From assembly GCA_963830775.1 (NCBI GenBank), contig CAWHNT010000032.1:124001-188000 (forward strand): 64,000 nucleotides of DNA, given 5' to 3'. The translations under genes were made by a program, and so were the position numbers. Positions 1 to 8,798 of the stretch are shown in pieces. The stretch is from CAWHNT01 sp963830775 (GTDB lineage Bacteria > Pseudomonadota > Alphaproteobacteria > Geminicoccales > Geminicoccaceae). Below the pieces are notes generated by a model, which ran no database searches, was not told the DNA's origin, and saw nothing but the letters and a program-made list of their open reading frames with translations. Numbering within the stretch: position 1 is the first letter of the stretch; every line of letters starts with the position of its first letter.

Positions 1-375
1 ATCCTCCTCTACATCGGCATGCTGATCGGCTCGCAGGCTTTCCAGGAGACGCCCAAGCGGCACGCGCCGGCCATCATCCTCGCGCTGATGCCGCAACCTC
101 GCCGCCTGGGGCAAGAACCAGATCGACAACTCGCTCGGCGCCGCGGGCACCAACGCCGCAGCGCTCGGCCTCGACAAGCTCGGCCAGGCGGGCGTGCTCT
201 ACCACGGTCTCAGAGGTGATTGGCGGCGGCGCCATCCTCGGCGGCTTGATACTCGGCGCGATAGCCGCGTTCATCATCGATCGCGAGTTCGGAAAGCCGC
301 GGGCTTCGCTCTGGCCGGCGCCGTACTCACGTTCTTCGGCTTCATGCACGGGGAAGCCGTCGGCATCAATCAGGG
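1..375 (+). pseudogene. 3' part of an NCS2 (AzgA-like xanthine/uracil) permease, frameshifted and cut short
   Basis: Reading across three frames gives the C-terminal membrane part of an AGZA-type nucleobase permease: YIGMLIGSQAFQETP, then NLAAWGKNQIDNSLGAAG, GVLYHGLEVIGGGAIL, GAIAAFIIDREFG and FALAGAVLTFFGFMHGEAVG. Single-base shifts are needed near 93, 215 and 293. The 5' end lies outside the window. The usual last transmembrane stretch after the HGEA motif is missing, because the frame runs directly into a different gene family near position 375. Family membership is well supported by the motif order; substrate specificity cannot be read from this fragment. It is either a real deletion junction or an assembly error. 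Confidence 0.7.
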
Positions 376-903
376 TCCGATGATCGCGGCCCGCCTCGGC
401 GACGTGCGGGTCGCCACCTACATCCTGCTCCAGGAGCGCATCGGCAAGGACCCGGCCCGCACGCTTGCCGATGGCGTGATCGCCGCGGCCAAGCGGGAGC
501 CCCGACCCGCCCCGCTGCCTGCCCTCCGCACCGAAAGCGCCTCGCCGCGTCCGGCCCGCCCGTCCGACGACCCCGACCTCCGCGCCATGCAGCGCGTGGA
601 GGACCGGCTCTGCGGTGAGCTGGCGCATGAGCATGCGGTGGTGCACGCGGCCATGGCCGCGGACGAGCCTGCTGCTGTTCCAGCCGCCGAAGCAGCCGCG
701 GAGAGCGGTGCCGACGACCCCGACCCGGAGGATGCCCCGGTCGAGCCGTTGCAGGACAAGGCGGGGCACCGAACCCGCCGCTCGCCCCGGCCGCGCCCCA
801 GCACGTTGCCGAGCTACGAGCAGGCCCGCGCCATCCGGCCCTGCTCCTGCTGAAGAACGCCGCCCCCAACGAGCCGCCCACCCCTCGGGCCGGAGCGCCC
901 TAA
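376..903 (+). pseudogene. Truncated copy of an orphan protein family (paralogue of 13250-13992)
   Basis: The translation LGDVRVATYILLQERIGKDP, then ARTLADGVIAA, SDDPDLRAMQRVEDRL and a C-terminus ALLLLKNAAPNEPPTPRAGAP matches the minus-strand gene at 13250-13992 almost motif for motif. The N-terminal 110 or so residues of that gene are absent here; the reading frame instead continues from the preceding permease. A one-base deficit near 835 shifts the frame before the last 20 residues; the restored stop is the TAA at 901-903. The middle is rich in Ala, Pro, Glu and Asp and looks disordered. I do not recognise the family and assign no function. Confidence 0.6.
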
Positions 904-1989
904 CCCTCCCCGGCCCTGCCCCGGCCCACAGCCCTGCCCTACCATCAAGGGTCCGAGCACCCAGCCGCGTTCGGGCGCCGCCGCGCCGCGAGGTGAACGC
1001 TGCGCCGCCCTCCAAGCGGAAGATCGGCCCGGATTCCGATCTCCTGCCGGCAGCGCTCATCCGCCCATCTGCCCGCAGAACTGGCTGAACTTCCGGCAGG
1101 CCGCCTCCAACCGCTCGGACGAGGTCGCGCAGGAGACCCGGAAACAGGGATCGAGCCCGAACGCGCTCCCGTGGACGACGGCCGCACCGCCTCCTTCGGG
1201 ATTCGAACGGCCCAAGTCCTCGCCCGTGCGACTGTCGGCCATGCTCGGTGCGGCCGCCGCCAATGACGCCAGCAAATAGCCGTGGACGTGGACGAGCCCC
1301 GCGCTCGCAGCCGGCGGCACGAATCTCCGTCGCCCAGCGTCGCTGACCTGCGAAGTGGAAGTGGCTGGTCAGTGAACGAAGCGCAGACGCACTCAACACC
1401 GGTGCATCGACCCCCGAACGACCTTCAGCACCAAGCCCGCCCCGATCTCCCGTCGAGCTTCCTCGTCCCGAAGAACATGCCGGCAAGATCGGCCGCTCCA
1501 AAGAATACATAACAATTCTGTCTCAGATTTAACAGTAAACCTTATGAATGTGTAGAATGATCAACTGGCAAATTATCATCCACCACTGACGGCACCGTCC
1601 CAATTCTAGTGGATTGTCTGAACAGATGGCGCCCGATATCTAGTACCTAACTGCTCGCCCTGGTTCAATTTCTAGTGGAGTGGAGCGCCCCGCTCGCTCC
1701 ACTGGCAACCAAGAAAGTCACAAGTCAATCGAGCGCATCCGAGAACTGCGACCATCGAGCTTCAGAGCTGCAAGCCACGTAGGAGATCCTGATTGTCCAG
1801 TTCACGCATCTGGCTTTAAGCCAGCGATTTTAGTGTTTTCACCGGTGTCGCCGCCATCCACGGCCACGCCGGGGCACGGGGATAATGCCGCGCCCAACCA
1901 CCGGCCGACCCCTGACCCAGTCCAGTCGGCGGTGGTCGCGAATGCGTCAGATGGACAATCAGGTAGGAGATTTGGCATCTCATCTCTAT
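904..1989. other. Gene-free stretch, probably decayed sequence
   Basis: No frame here has a recognisable domain, a plausible ribosome site and protein-like composition together. The long open frames on the minus strand are arginine-rich and follow GC-driven absence of stops. Positions about 1505-1680 are clearly AT-richer than the surroundings and contain the decamer TTCTAGTGGA twice (about 1605 and 1670), which may mark old insertion edges. Confidence 0.5.
1679..1703. repeat. Perfect 9-bp inverted repeat (hairpin)
   Basis: Arms AGTGGAGCG (1679-1687) and CGCTCCACT (1695-1703) are perfect complements around a 7-base loop. It sits at the border between the AT-rich patch and the GC-rich IS630 remnant. 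No T-tract follows on either strand, so it is not a good terminator; an end of a vanished mobile element is possible. Confidence 0.4.
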
Positions 1990-2650
1990 GCTGAGGCTGC
2001 TCGAGAGCTTCGATCTCTCCTGGCAGAAGGACCGGCTGGTCCACCACGACGCCGAGGCGGTGGCACCAGCGCGGTTCAAAAAGGCATGAGCGGCCTGATG
2101 CAGGAAGCAGCAGCGCGGCAGCCCGAGACCGAGCGGCTCGAGCTCGGGTTGATGGATAAGGCCCGGATCGGCCAGAAGGGCCGCGTCGCCGACGGCTGCT
2201 ACCAGAAAGGCACCCGGCCGCGCGGGCTGCACGAGCACAGCTTCGCGTCGCCCCCCTGTTCGGTGCCGTCTGCCCGGCACGCGACACCGGCGTGGGCCTG
2301 TTCATGCCCGAGCTCTCTACTGCAGCCTTGAACCTCGACCTGGCCGAGATCGACGCCGCCTTGCCGGCCGGGATCCACGCCGTGATGAGCACCGACCGGG
2401 ACGGCTGGCACATCAGTGAAGGCAAGAGCGTGCCGGCGAACCTGACCCTGGACGACCAGCCGCCGTACAGCCCGGAACTCAGCGCATTCGAGCGAGTCTG
2501 GCTCTACCTCCGAGAACGCTGAGCTCAGCGATCGCGAGCTCGCCGGCGGCTACGAGGCGGTGATCGATGCCGCCTGCGCCGCCTGGAACGCGCTCCTGGG
2601 CGAGCAAGGGCGGCTCAGCTCGCTCACCCGCTATCCTGGCTGCCCGCGTC
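1990..2650 (+). mobile_element. Remnant of an IS630-family transposase
   Basis: Fragments in several frames line up with IS630-type DDE transposases: LSWQKDRLVHH followed by ARFKK near 2010-2085, KARIGQKGRVADGCYQKG near 2160, AALPAGIHAVMSTDRDGWH near 2360, PPYSPELSAFERVWLYLRER near 2460, and a C-terminal helix reading ELAGGYEAVIDAACAAWNAL near 2540. The catalytic region PPYSPELxxxExxW is present, but shifts and a substituted DEAR motif (DKAR) make the gene inactive. Clean terminal inverted repeats could not be placed. It lies beside the flagellar genes and is not part of their operon. Confidence 0.75.
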
Positions 2651-2895
2651 TGTCACGACTGAGTAGGGGTCATCTCTCTGCCGATCCCGGTTTGCCGACT
2701 GGGGAGCTTCCCGACAGATGTCCCTGCCGCACAGGACTGCTGGTTCTCCTCCACGAACCCCGCCGCGGCGGCGGCCGACCCTGGACCGCCGGCGATCGCA
2801 GCCTTTTTTCGGGATCGTCGGGCATTCCAGCCCCGAACGGACCGCTGCAGCATTGCATCGACTCTCACGGTGGCTTCGACCAGCTTCAGCCTCCC

Positions 2896-3324
2896 TCAGC
2901 CGCATCGCCCCGACACGACGTGCCGGATGACGGCGGCGTCATCGAGACGCTTCTGCTCCGCCTGGGCCACCACGGCATCGTCCTTGGCTTTGAGATCGGC
3001 CGCTGCCAGCTCCAGCGTTCTGAGCGCGACGGCCCGCTCCTGCAGGGCAGTGCCGAGCCGCTGGCTCTCGCTGTCCAGCCGGCGGCACTCCGCCCGGAGG
3101 CGGGCCTGCTGCCGGCGATGACCCACGGCGTGACCTGCGGCCAGCCCCGCCCCGCCCGGCATCTCCAGGGCAAGCATCAGCTCGCCCCCGAACGCCGCCT
3201 CGCGGGCGGCGATGCCGGCCTCCGTACGGGCGAGGTCGGCCTGCGCCGACGCCAGCGCCCGCTGCTCACGCTCGAGCTCGGCCCGCTCGAGCCGGGCCAG
3301 CAGCGCCAGCGCCCGCCGGCTCAT
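2896..3324 (-). CDS. fliJ: FliJ-like flagellar export chaperone
   Basis: A 142-residue protein made almost entirely of Ala/Arg/Glu/Leu heptads, i.e. a long antiparallel coiled coil, which is the architecture of FliJ. FliJ sits in the central stalk of the flagellar type III ATPase and escorts export substrates. Its start codon overlaps the stop of fliI by four bases (ATGA), showing translational coupling. The sequence itself is too low in complexity for identification on its own; the call rests on length, coiled coil and its position directly after fliI. A phosphate-type or secretion-type FliJ/YscO homologue would be the only alternative. Confidence 0.75.
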   Translation of the reverse strand: MSRRALALLARLERAELEREQRALASAQADLARTEAGIAAREAAFGGELMLALEMPGGAGLAAGHAVGHRRQQARLRAECRRLDSESQRLGTALQERAVALRTLELAAADLKAKDDAVVAQAEQKRLDDAAVIRHVVSGRCG

Positions 3325-4676
3325 GCCGTGCCCCTGTCGGGCAGCCGCCCGAGCCGGCCCAGGATGTGGCCGAGCTCGGCAAAGCCGTCCTCCGGGCGCG
3401 CCGCCTCGTCCAGCTCCTGGTGCAACAGACGCTCGAAGGCAGGCCGTGCCATGATGGCGGCGTCCAGCTCCGGGTTGCTTCCCGCCTTGTAGGCGCCGAG
3501 CCTGACGAGATCCGCCATCTCCGCATAGGCCCGCATCAGCCGTCGCGCCTCGCGGGCAAGCTCCCGCTCCGTCGGCAGGTAGCAGCCGGGGGCACTGCGC
3601 GAGAGGCTGCGCGGGATGTCGACCGCCGGGAACCGCCCGGATTCCGCGATCCCGCGGTCCAGCATGATGTGGCCGTCGAGGATGCCGCGCACCGCGTCGC
3701 TCACCGGCTCGTTGGTGTCGTCGCCCTCGACCAGCACGGTGAACAGCCCGGTGATGCTGCCGCGCCTTTCGCCGGGCCCGGCCCGCTCCAGCAGCCGCGG
3801 CAGCTCGGCGAAGACCGAGGGCGGGTAGCCCCGGCTGGTCGGCACCTCGCCCGCCGCCAGGTAGATCTCGCGCAAGGCCATGGCGAACCGGGTCACGCTG
3901 TCCATGAGGCAGAGGACGCGCAGGCCCTGGTCGCGCAAGGCCTCGGCGATCGTCAGCGTCACGTAGGCGGCGCGCCGGCGCAGCATGGCCGGCATGTCCG
4001 AGGTCGCAGCCACGACGATGCTGCGTGCCCTGCCCTCGGGTCCGAGCGTGCGTTCCAGGAACTCGTTGAGCTCGCGCCCGCGCTCGCCGATCAGGCCGAT
4101 CACCAGCACGTCGGCGTCGCTCGCCCGCGCGATCATCGACATGAGCGACGACTTGCCCACGCCCGAGCCTGCGAAGATGCCCATCCGCTGCCCCTCGCAG
4201 CAGGGCGTGAACAGGTCCAGGGCGCGGACACCGAGCGCCAGCCGCGAGCCCACCCCCCCGCGGCGCGAGGCGGGCGGTGGGTCGGCCTGGACGGGGTAAG
4301 GCACCGGGCCGGGCTGCAGAGGCTCATCGCTGTCGGCCGCCTCGCCCAGAGGCCCCAGCACGCGACCGCGCCAGCTCAGATCGGGCCGAAGGACCGCAAC
4401 ATCATAGTCAAGTGCAACTCTGGAGCCGGCCCGGATGCCACGCGGTGCAGCATAGGGCAGCAGCGTGACGCCGGCGGCACCGAACCCCACTACCTCCGCC
4501 AGCATCTGCCGCGGCTCGCTACGGGGTCCGCCGCGCTCGTCCCCGACTTCGATCCGGCACATGGTGCCCACGCCCGCATGCCGCTCAAGGCCGGACGCCA
4601 CGATGACGCCACCGGCGTAAGTGCGGACATAGCCACCACGGCTGAACCCGGACGGCTGGGGGCTTCCCGTGCTCAT
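3321..4676 (-). CDS. fliI: Flagellum-specific ATPase FliI
   Basis: A 451-residue type III export ATPase that energises unfolding and release of flagellar substrates at the cytoplasmic face. Walker A is GSGVGKSS around residue 170, followed by IGLIGERGRELNEF, the Walker B region VLCLMDSVTRFA, the ATPase signature PSVFAELPRLLERAG and the C-terminal FPAVDIPRSLSR. These distinguish it from F1-beta. I take the ATG at 4676 (MSTGSPQ) rather than the upstream ATG at 4712, because it matches family length. It is transcribed divergently from ctrA with a CtrA site between them, so control by CtrA is likely. No other flagellar genes are in the window. Confidence 0.93.
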   Translation of the reverse strand: MSTGSPQPSGFSRGGYVRTYAGGVIVASGLERHAGVGTMCRIEVGDERGGPRSEPRQMLAEVVGFGAAGVTLLPYAAPRGIRAGSRVALDYDVAVLRPDLSWRGRVLGPLGEAADSDEPLQPGPVPYPVQADPPPASRRGGVGSRLALGVRALDLFTPCCEGQRMGIFAGSGVGKSSLMSMIARASDADVLVIGLIGERGRELNEFLERTLGPEGRARSIVVAATSDMPAMLRRRAAYVTLTIAEALRDQGLRVLCLMDSVTRFAMALREIYLAAGEVPTSRGYPPSVFAELPRLLERAGPGERRGSITGLFTVLVEGDDTNEPVSDAVRGILDGHIMLDRGIAESGRFPAVDIPRSLSRSAPGCYLPTERELAREARRLMRAYAEMADLVRLGAYKAGSNPELDAAIMARPAFERLLHQELDEAARPEDGFAELGHILGRLGRLPDRGTA

Positions 4677-4783
4677 CGGAGCGCTGCACCGGCAGGTTGC
4701 AAATGCGCGCAACTCATGACTGCATCCAGCTCACATGGCAGCAGCGATCCGCAGCCGTCGATCGGAGAGTTGCACCACTCTCA

Positions 4784-4798
4784 TTAACATAAGATTAA
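4784..4798. promoter_or_regulatory. CtrA box in the fliI-ctrA intergenic region
   Basis: TTAA at 4784-4787 and TTAA at 4795-4798 are separated by exactly seven bases, a perfect match to the CtrA full-site consensus TTAA-N7-TTAA. It lies 63 bp upstream of the ctrA start and 108 bp upstream of fliI, in a short AT-rich window of otherwise GC-rich DNA. Autoregulation of ctrA and CtrA control of flagellar genes are known in alphaproteobacteria; that this site serves both directions is inference. Confidence 0.75.
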
Positions 4799-4860
4799 GG
4801 ATGCACCCGCTATGGTTACGAGGTCGAAGCGAGCGTGCAGGCCGGTTGAGGGAGTTGCCA

Positions 4861-5586
4861 ATGCGAGCGCTGGTCATTGAGGACGATCCGGTATCGGCGA
4901 GGCTGATCGAGAGCGCGCTCCGGAATGAGAACATCGTGTTCGAGCTGGCGAGCTGCGGCGAGGATGGGATCGAGCTCGCCAAGCTCTACGATTTCGACAT
5001 CGTCGTGCTCGACCTCCGGCTGCCGGACATCGACGGCTACGAGGTGGTCCGCCGGCTGCGCACCGCCCGAGTCGAGACGCCGGTGCTGATCCTCTCCGGA
5101 CGCACCGAGACCACGGACAAGGTCCGTGGCCTGATGAGCGGTGCGGACGACTACCTCACTAAGCCCTTCAACCGGGCGGAGCTGGTGGCGCGCATCCAGG
5201 CGATTGTCCGCCGCTCCAAGGGCCACTCCGAATCCATCATCCGCACCGGCCGTCTGGTCGTGAACATGGACGCCCGGTCGGTCGAGGTCGACGGCCGTCG
5301 GCTGCATGTGACCGGCAAGGAGTACAGCATCCTGGAGCTGCTTTCCTTACGCAAAGGCACCACGATGACCAAGGAGATGTTCCTCGACCATCTTTATGGC
5401 GGCATCGACGAGCCGGAGCTGAAGATCATCGACGTGTTCATCTGCAAGCTCCGGCGGAAGATCAGCCATGCCACCAGCGGGCCCCACTATATCGACACGG
5501 TATGGGGTCGCGGGTACATGCTGAAGGATCCGGAGCAGCAGACAGGATCCAGGATCCCGCACCGGCCCGAGGCGGCCGTCGCCTGA
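4861..5586 (+). CDS. ctrA: Cell-cycle/flagellar response regulator CtrA
   Basis: A 241-residue OmpR-type response regulator. The receiver starts MRALVIEDD, with the acidic pocket at E7-D9, the phosphoacceptor D51 in VVLDLRLPD and the conserved lysine in YLTKPFNR. The winged-helix domain contains LHVTGKEYSILELLSLRKG and the CtrA-typical PELKIIDVFICKLRRKI and GRGYML. In alphaproteobacteria CtrA controls flagellar, chemotaxis and cell-cycle genes through TTAA-N7-TTAA sites. The ATG at 4861 is chosen because it gives the invariant CtrA N-terminus; an in-frame upstream extension has no family counterpart. The last 20 residues are an unconserved tail. Neighbours are fliI/fliJ, a typical partnership. 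Confidence 0.95.
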   Translation: MRALVIEDDPVSARLIESALRNENIVFELASCGEDGIELAKLYDFDIVVLDLRLPDIDGYEVVRRLRTARVETPVLILSGRTETTDKVRGLMSGADDYLTKPFNRAELVARIQAIVRRSKGHSESIIRTGRLVVNMDARSVEVDGRRLHVTGKEYSILELLSLRKGTTMTKEMFLDHLYGGIDEPELKIIDVFICKLRRKISHATSGPHYIDTVWGRGYMLKDPEQQTGSRIPHRPEAAVA

Positions 5587-5860
5587 ACGGCATCGAAGCG
5601 GGCTGCCATGAGATGCGCGGTCGAAGGTTGGCGCGATATCGAGCAGGCGCCTCAAGGTACGCAGAGCCGGAGTTGATCGCAGCACGTTTGACTTGGCGGC
5701 GTAGCTGGCAGGGCCGGTATTGCAGGCCGCTGACGAGCCCAGCTGTCTTCAGCCGACGAAGCGTACGGCATCAGCGCAGTATCGGACCCGGCGAGATGCG
5801 GGCCGTGGACCGCGGAGCTTGTATTCCGCACGGGTCCCCCCTCCGGCCCGATTGCCACTG

Positions 5861-6895
5861 CTCTAGCTGTTGTTTCCAAGGAGGTTGTCCCGGTTGAGCC
5901 TGGAGAGCGGAGGCTTGCCGGCGAGCGCTGGTGTGGCCGCGTGCTGTTGTAGTCGTGGGGCCATGGCCGAAATGGCGGCACCCGGCTCGGCCGAGCTGGC
6001 GAAGGATTGGAGATAGGCTCGCTCGCGCAAGCTGCTCTGGGATGAAGCGCTCGGCCTTGCCGTTGGTCCGGGCATGCAGGGCCGGGTGCACTCGTGCTTG
6101 AGCCTGGCCTCCTGCGCAGGCCTTGCGGAAGGCACGACTCCTGAAGGCGCTGCCATTCTCCGTCATTACCCGCTGGGCGGTGACGCCCAGGCTGGCGAAC
6201 CAGGCGAGCGCCCGGACGAGGCAGGCAACGGCACTCTCCTGACATTCGCCGGGCGGGAGCTCGGTGTGGGCGAGCCTGAAAGCATCGTCGACGCAGACGT
6301 GCAGGTACTCCCAGCCCTTGCCCCTGGTCGGCCGGCTCCGGTCGCGGGTGATCCGATGGCCCACACGTCGATCCGGCCCAGCTTCTTGATGTCGATGTGG
6401 ATGAGCTCGCCCGGTTGCTCCTTCTGATAGCGGATCGTCGGCGGCTTGGGCTCAAGGGCCGCGAGCCGGCCAAGCCCACACCGGCGCAGGAACAGGCCCA
6501 CGGTCGAGACCGGCCGACCGAGGCGGCGGGCGATGGCAGGCCGGGGAGACACTGCCGGCGCAAGGTCTCGAGCTCAGCCGCGGCTTCCTCGGCCAGGCGG
6601 CTGGGGCTGCGGTGCGGGCGCGAGGAGCGGTCGAGAAGGCCGGCCTCACCTTCTGCGGCATGCCGATAGCACCATTTGCGCACGGTCTTCGGATCGACCC
6701 CAAACGACGCCGTCACCGCCGCCACGGTCCAGCCCGCAGCCAGGCGCTCGACCATCAGCCGTCGACGGTGCGGCGTCGTCCGGGCATTCTCATGGACGTC
6801 CATCCGGTGCCTCCGCCTGGCTGGTGCGAGCCTTGCAGCCGCATCCTCCAAGCTCGGAGCCGGGTGGACGACTTCCATAGCAACGACAGCTGGAC
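5861..6895 (-). mobile_element. Decayed IS481-family insertion sequence
   Basis: The transposase runs from an ATG at 6803 (MDVHENARTTPH, HTH region DPKTVRKW, LLDRSSRPHRSP) through LGRLAALEPKPPTIRYQKEQ and PGELIHIDIKKLGRIDVW, then YLHVCVDDAFRLAHTE, RVMTENGSAFRSRAF and ARTNGKAERFI, to a stop at 5863. This is the IS481 order with the DDE positions D, D and E visible, but at least three frame changes break it. Imperfect inverted ends can be seen: AGCTGTTGTTTCCAAGG from 5865 against AGCTGTCGTTGCTATGG on the other strand near 6891-6875. No target duplication was recognised. The element is dead. Confidence 0.8.
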
Positions 6896-6940
6896 CTGAG
6901 CGAAGGTCGGCGATGATCAGCTGGGCAGGATGCAGGCTCC

Positions 6941-7339
6941 ATGACGATCGACAGCGGCAACGTCGGCGAGGTCATCTTGACGGTGACGCCGTCCGACACG
7001 GCGGCGCGTTTCAGCATCGAGGTCGGCGAAAACTATCCCGAGGTGCTCGCTACGGCCTGCATGATCCGGGAGATGGAGCGTGCCGCCGCCAAGCTGATGC
7101 GGCCGCTGCTCGGGCCCGGCCAGCTGTCCGTGGGCGTCAGGGTCGAGGTCGGTCATGTGGCGCCGACACCCGTCGGAGGCATCGTGACGACCCGGGCCCG
7201 CTTCACCGGGCGGGAAGGCAAGCTCTACTGGTTCGAGGTCTGGGCGGAGGACGCGGGCGGCACCATCGGAAAGGGCCGCCATGCCCGCGCGATCGTCGAT
7301 GAGGCCCGCCTCCTGGCGGCAGCAGATACAAGACGCTGA
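6941..7339 (+). CDS. FlK-like hotdog-fold thioesterase
   Basis: A 132-residue cytosolic single-domain protein resembling fluoroacetyl-CoA-type thioesterases: a short N-terminal strand, VGENYPEVLATACMIREMER (helix of the hotdog), SVGVRVEVGHVAPTPVGG and a long strand pair RARFTGREGKLYWFEVWAED followed by GKGRHARAIVDEARL. The VEVGHVAPTP segment and the C-terminal GxGxHxRxxV pattern are characteristic. It presumably hydrolyses a small acyl-CoA; the substrate cannot be deduced. It stands alone between the IS481 remnant and the envC-ctpA block, with its own ATG and no obvious partner. Confidence 0.7.
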   Translation: MTIDSGNVGEVILTVTPSDTAARFSIEVGENYPEVLATACMIREMERAAAKLMRPLLGPGQLSVGVRVEVGHVAPTPVGGIVTTRARFTGREGKLYWFEVWAEDAGGTIGKGRHARAIVDEARLLAAADTRR

Positions 7340-7364
7340 TCGGCCGGCACTCGGGACACCTGCC

Positions 7365-7379
7365 TTAACCCTAAGTTCA
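7365..7379. promoter_or_regulatory. CtrA-like site with one mismatch upstream of the envC-like gene
   Basis: TTAA at 7365-7368 and TTCA at 7376-7379 are separated by seven bases, one substitution away from the CtrA consensus. It lies 133 bp before the proposed start of the envC-like gene. Chance occurrence cannot be excluded, although TTAA is rare in this GC-rich DNA. Confidence 0.35.
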
Positions 7380-7511
7380 GCATCTCCGGCGAGAATGCTG
7401 CCGGCCTGCCGTGCAGCGAGGATGAAGGCGATCCTACGCTTGAGCACGGCAGCTGTGCTAAACCCTTGCGCGAGAGCGCAACGAGGAGCGGGCTTGCCTG
7501 CGGGTGACGTC

Positions 7512-8798
7512 GTGAATGCCGGTCCGGGCGTGACCAGCGTGAGGAGCGCATCCTTCCGCGCGCCCACGGCGCTCTCGATGCTGCTGATCCTGCTCCTGTT
7601 GCCGATGCTTGGCGGTCTGGTCAGGGCTGCCGAGGCCCGGGCCGCTCGGGTAGGGAGCCTCCAGGACCTGACGAGCTGGGTGGAAATGCGGCATGGCGCC
7701 GCCGCACAGCGTCTCCTGGGCTTGGTTGACAGACTGCGGATCCGGCAGGATGAGCATGCCGAGGCGATGCAGCGTCTGGTCGCCGCACTGGACCGGAATG
7801 CAAGCCTGCTCGCAGCCCGGCGAGCGATTGAAGCCGCCATCGATGATCCGGGGCAGCGGGCTCAGCCGGGTCGCGCGCTGACACGGAGCGACCGGATCGC
7901 GGCCCTCGCCGCACGGAGTCGTGACGACGCGCGGTCGCCTCGGACGATAGCCCATCTGCGTGCGCTCCTCTCCAGCATCGAGACTTCCGGTTCGGCAGCC
8001 TCCACCCGTCCCGTGCGATCGACCGCGCGTGACAGCGGACTTGCGACCGGTCTGGCGGCCTTCAGCGTCGAACTGCGGCGTCATGAGGCCGAGCTGGCCA
8101 AGGCGCGCCGGACGCTGCTCGACCTCGAGCGCGAGCACAGCCAGTTGCTGAACCACGAGGCGGCTTTGGGTCGGCAACTGGCCGAGCTCCGCATCCGCAG
8201 CGAGCTTGCCGAAGCAACGCCTGCCCTTGCAGCGTCGGCAGCCGAGCTGCGGCCGCCGACAAGAGCAGAACGGATGCTGCACGCCGATCTGGTGACCGGC
8301 GCCCCGTTGCGCGAGCTTCTGGTCTCGGCACGCGCCAGCGTGGTGACTGCTCCCCGCAGTGCCGCCCCGGATGCGTTCGGCGCCGGCCCGGAGCGCCCGC
8401 CGCCGGCGGTGACGGTGCCGTTCTTCCTTCCCATCGCCGGCGCGCGGATCGACCCCGATGGACAGGAGTCCCTGCGGTACCGCCGCGGTCTCCTGCTGGC
8501 CGGCCCGGCACCGCAGACCGTCAGCGCGCCCTGCGACGGCGAGATCGTGTTCGCCGAGCCCTTCAAGGGCTTTGGCCCGCTCTTGATCATCGATCGAGGC
8601 GACGGCTATCATATCTTGCTGTCTGGTTTCTCGCAGCTCGGCGTCAGCCGGGGTGCGCGCGTGGTCGCCGGGCAGGCACTAGGCGCAGTCGGCGTCGAGG
8701 GCGGGGCTGGCCGGCTTTATCTTGAGCTGCGCCGGCATGGCAGCCCGGTTGATCCGACCGTGTGGCTCGCTCTCCCTGAGGACAAGGTTCGCAGTTGA
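7512..8798 (+). CDS. EnvC-like murein hydrolase activator (degenerate LytM domain)
   Basis: After a hydrophobic export signal (MLLILLLLPMLGGLV, from 7578) comes a long Arg/Ala/Leu/Glu coiled coil of about 270 residues and a C-terminal M23/LytM domain (about the last 130 residues, VTVPFFLPIAG to SPVDPTVWL). The zinc ligands of active M23 peptidases are not seen: HxxxD is absent and the usual HLHFE strand reads RLYLELR. Such a domain is expected of EnvC, which activates periplasmic amidases at the septum rather than cutting murein itself. The start is uncertain: a GTG at 7512 is used, with in-frame ATGs at 7422 and 7578. The stop overlaps the ctpA start by one base. Confidence 0.75.
   Translation: MNAGPGVTSVRSASFRAPTALSMLLILLLLPMLGGLVRAAEARAARVGSLQDLTSWVEMRHGAAAQRLLGLVDRLRIRQDEHAEAMQRLVAALDRNASLLAARRAIEAAIDDPGQRAQPGRALTRSDRIAALAARSRDDARSPRTIAHLRALLSSIETSGSAASTRPVRSTARDSGLATGLAAFSVELRRHEAELAKARRTLLDLEREHSQLLNHEAALGRQLAELRIRSELAEATPALAASAAELRPPTRAERMLHADLVTGAPLRELLVSARASVVTAPRSAAPDAFGAGPERPPPAVTVPFFLPIAGARIDPDGQESLRYRRGLLLAGPAPQTVSAPCDGEIVFAEPFKGFGPLLIIDRGDGYHILLSGFSQLGVSRGARVVAGQALGAVGVEGGAGRLYLELRRHGSPVDPTVWLALPEDKVRS

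Noticed and set aside
1190..1210. GGATTCGAACGG, similar to a reversed tRNA T-arm
   Set aside because: The flanking bases do not form the five-pair T stem and no acceptor or anticodon arm can be drawn nearby.
74..1510. Long minus-strand open frame of 478 codons
   Set aside because: Arg/Gly/Ala-rich composition, no domain or ribosome site, and it runs antisense through the permease and orphan-family remnants; it is open only because of high GC.
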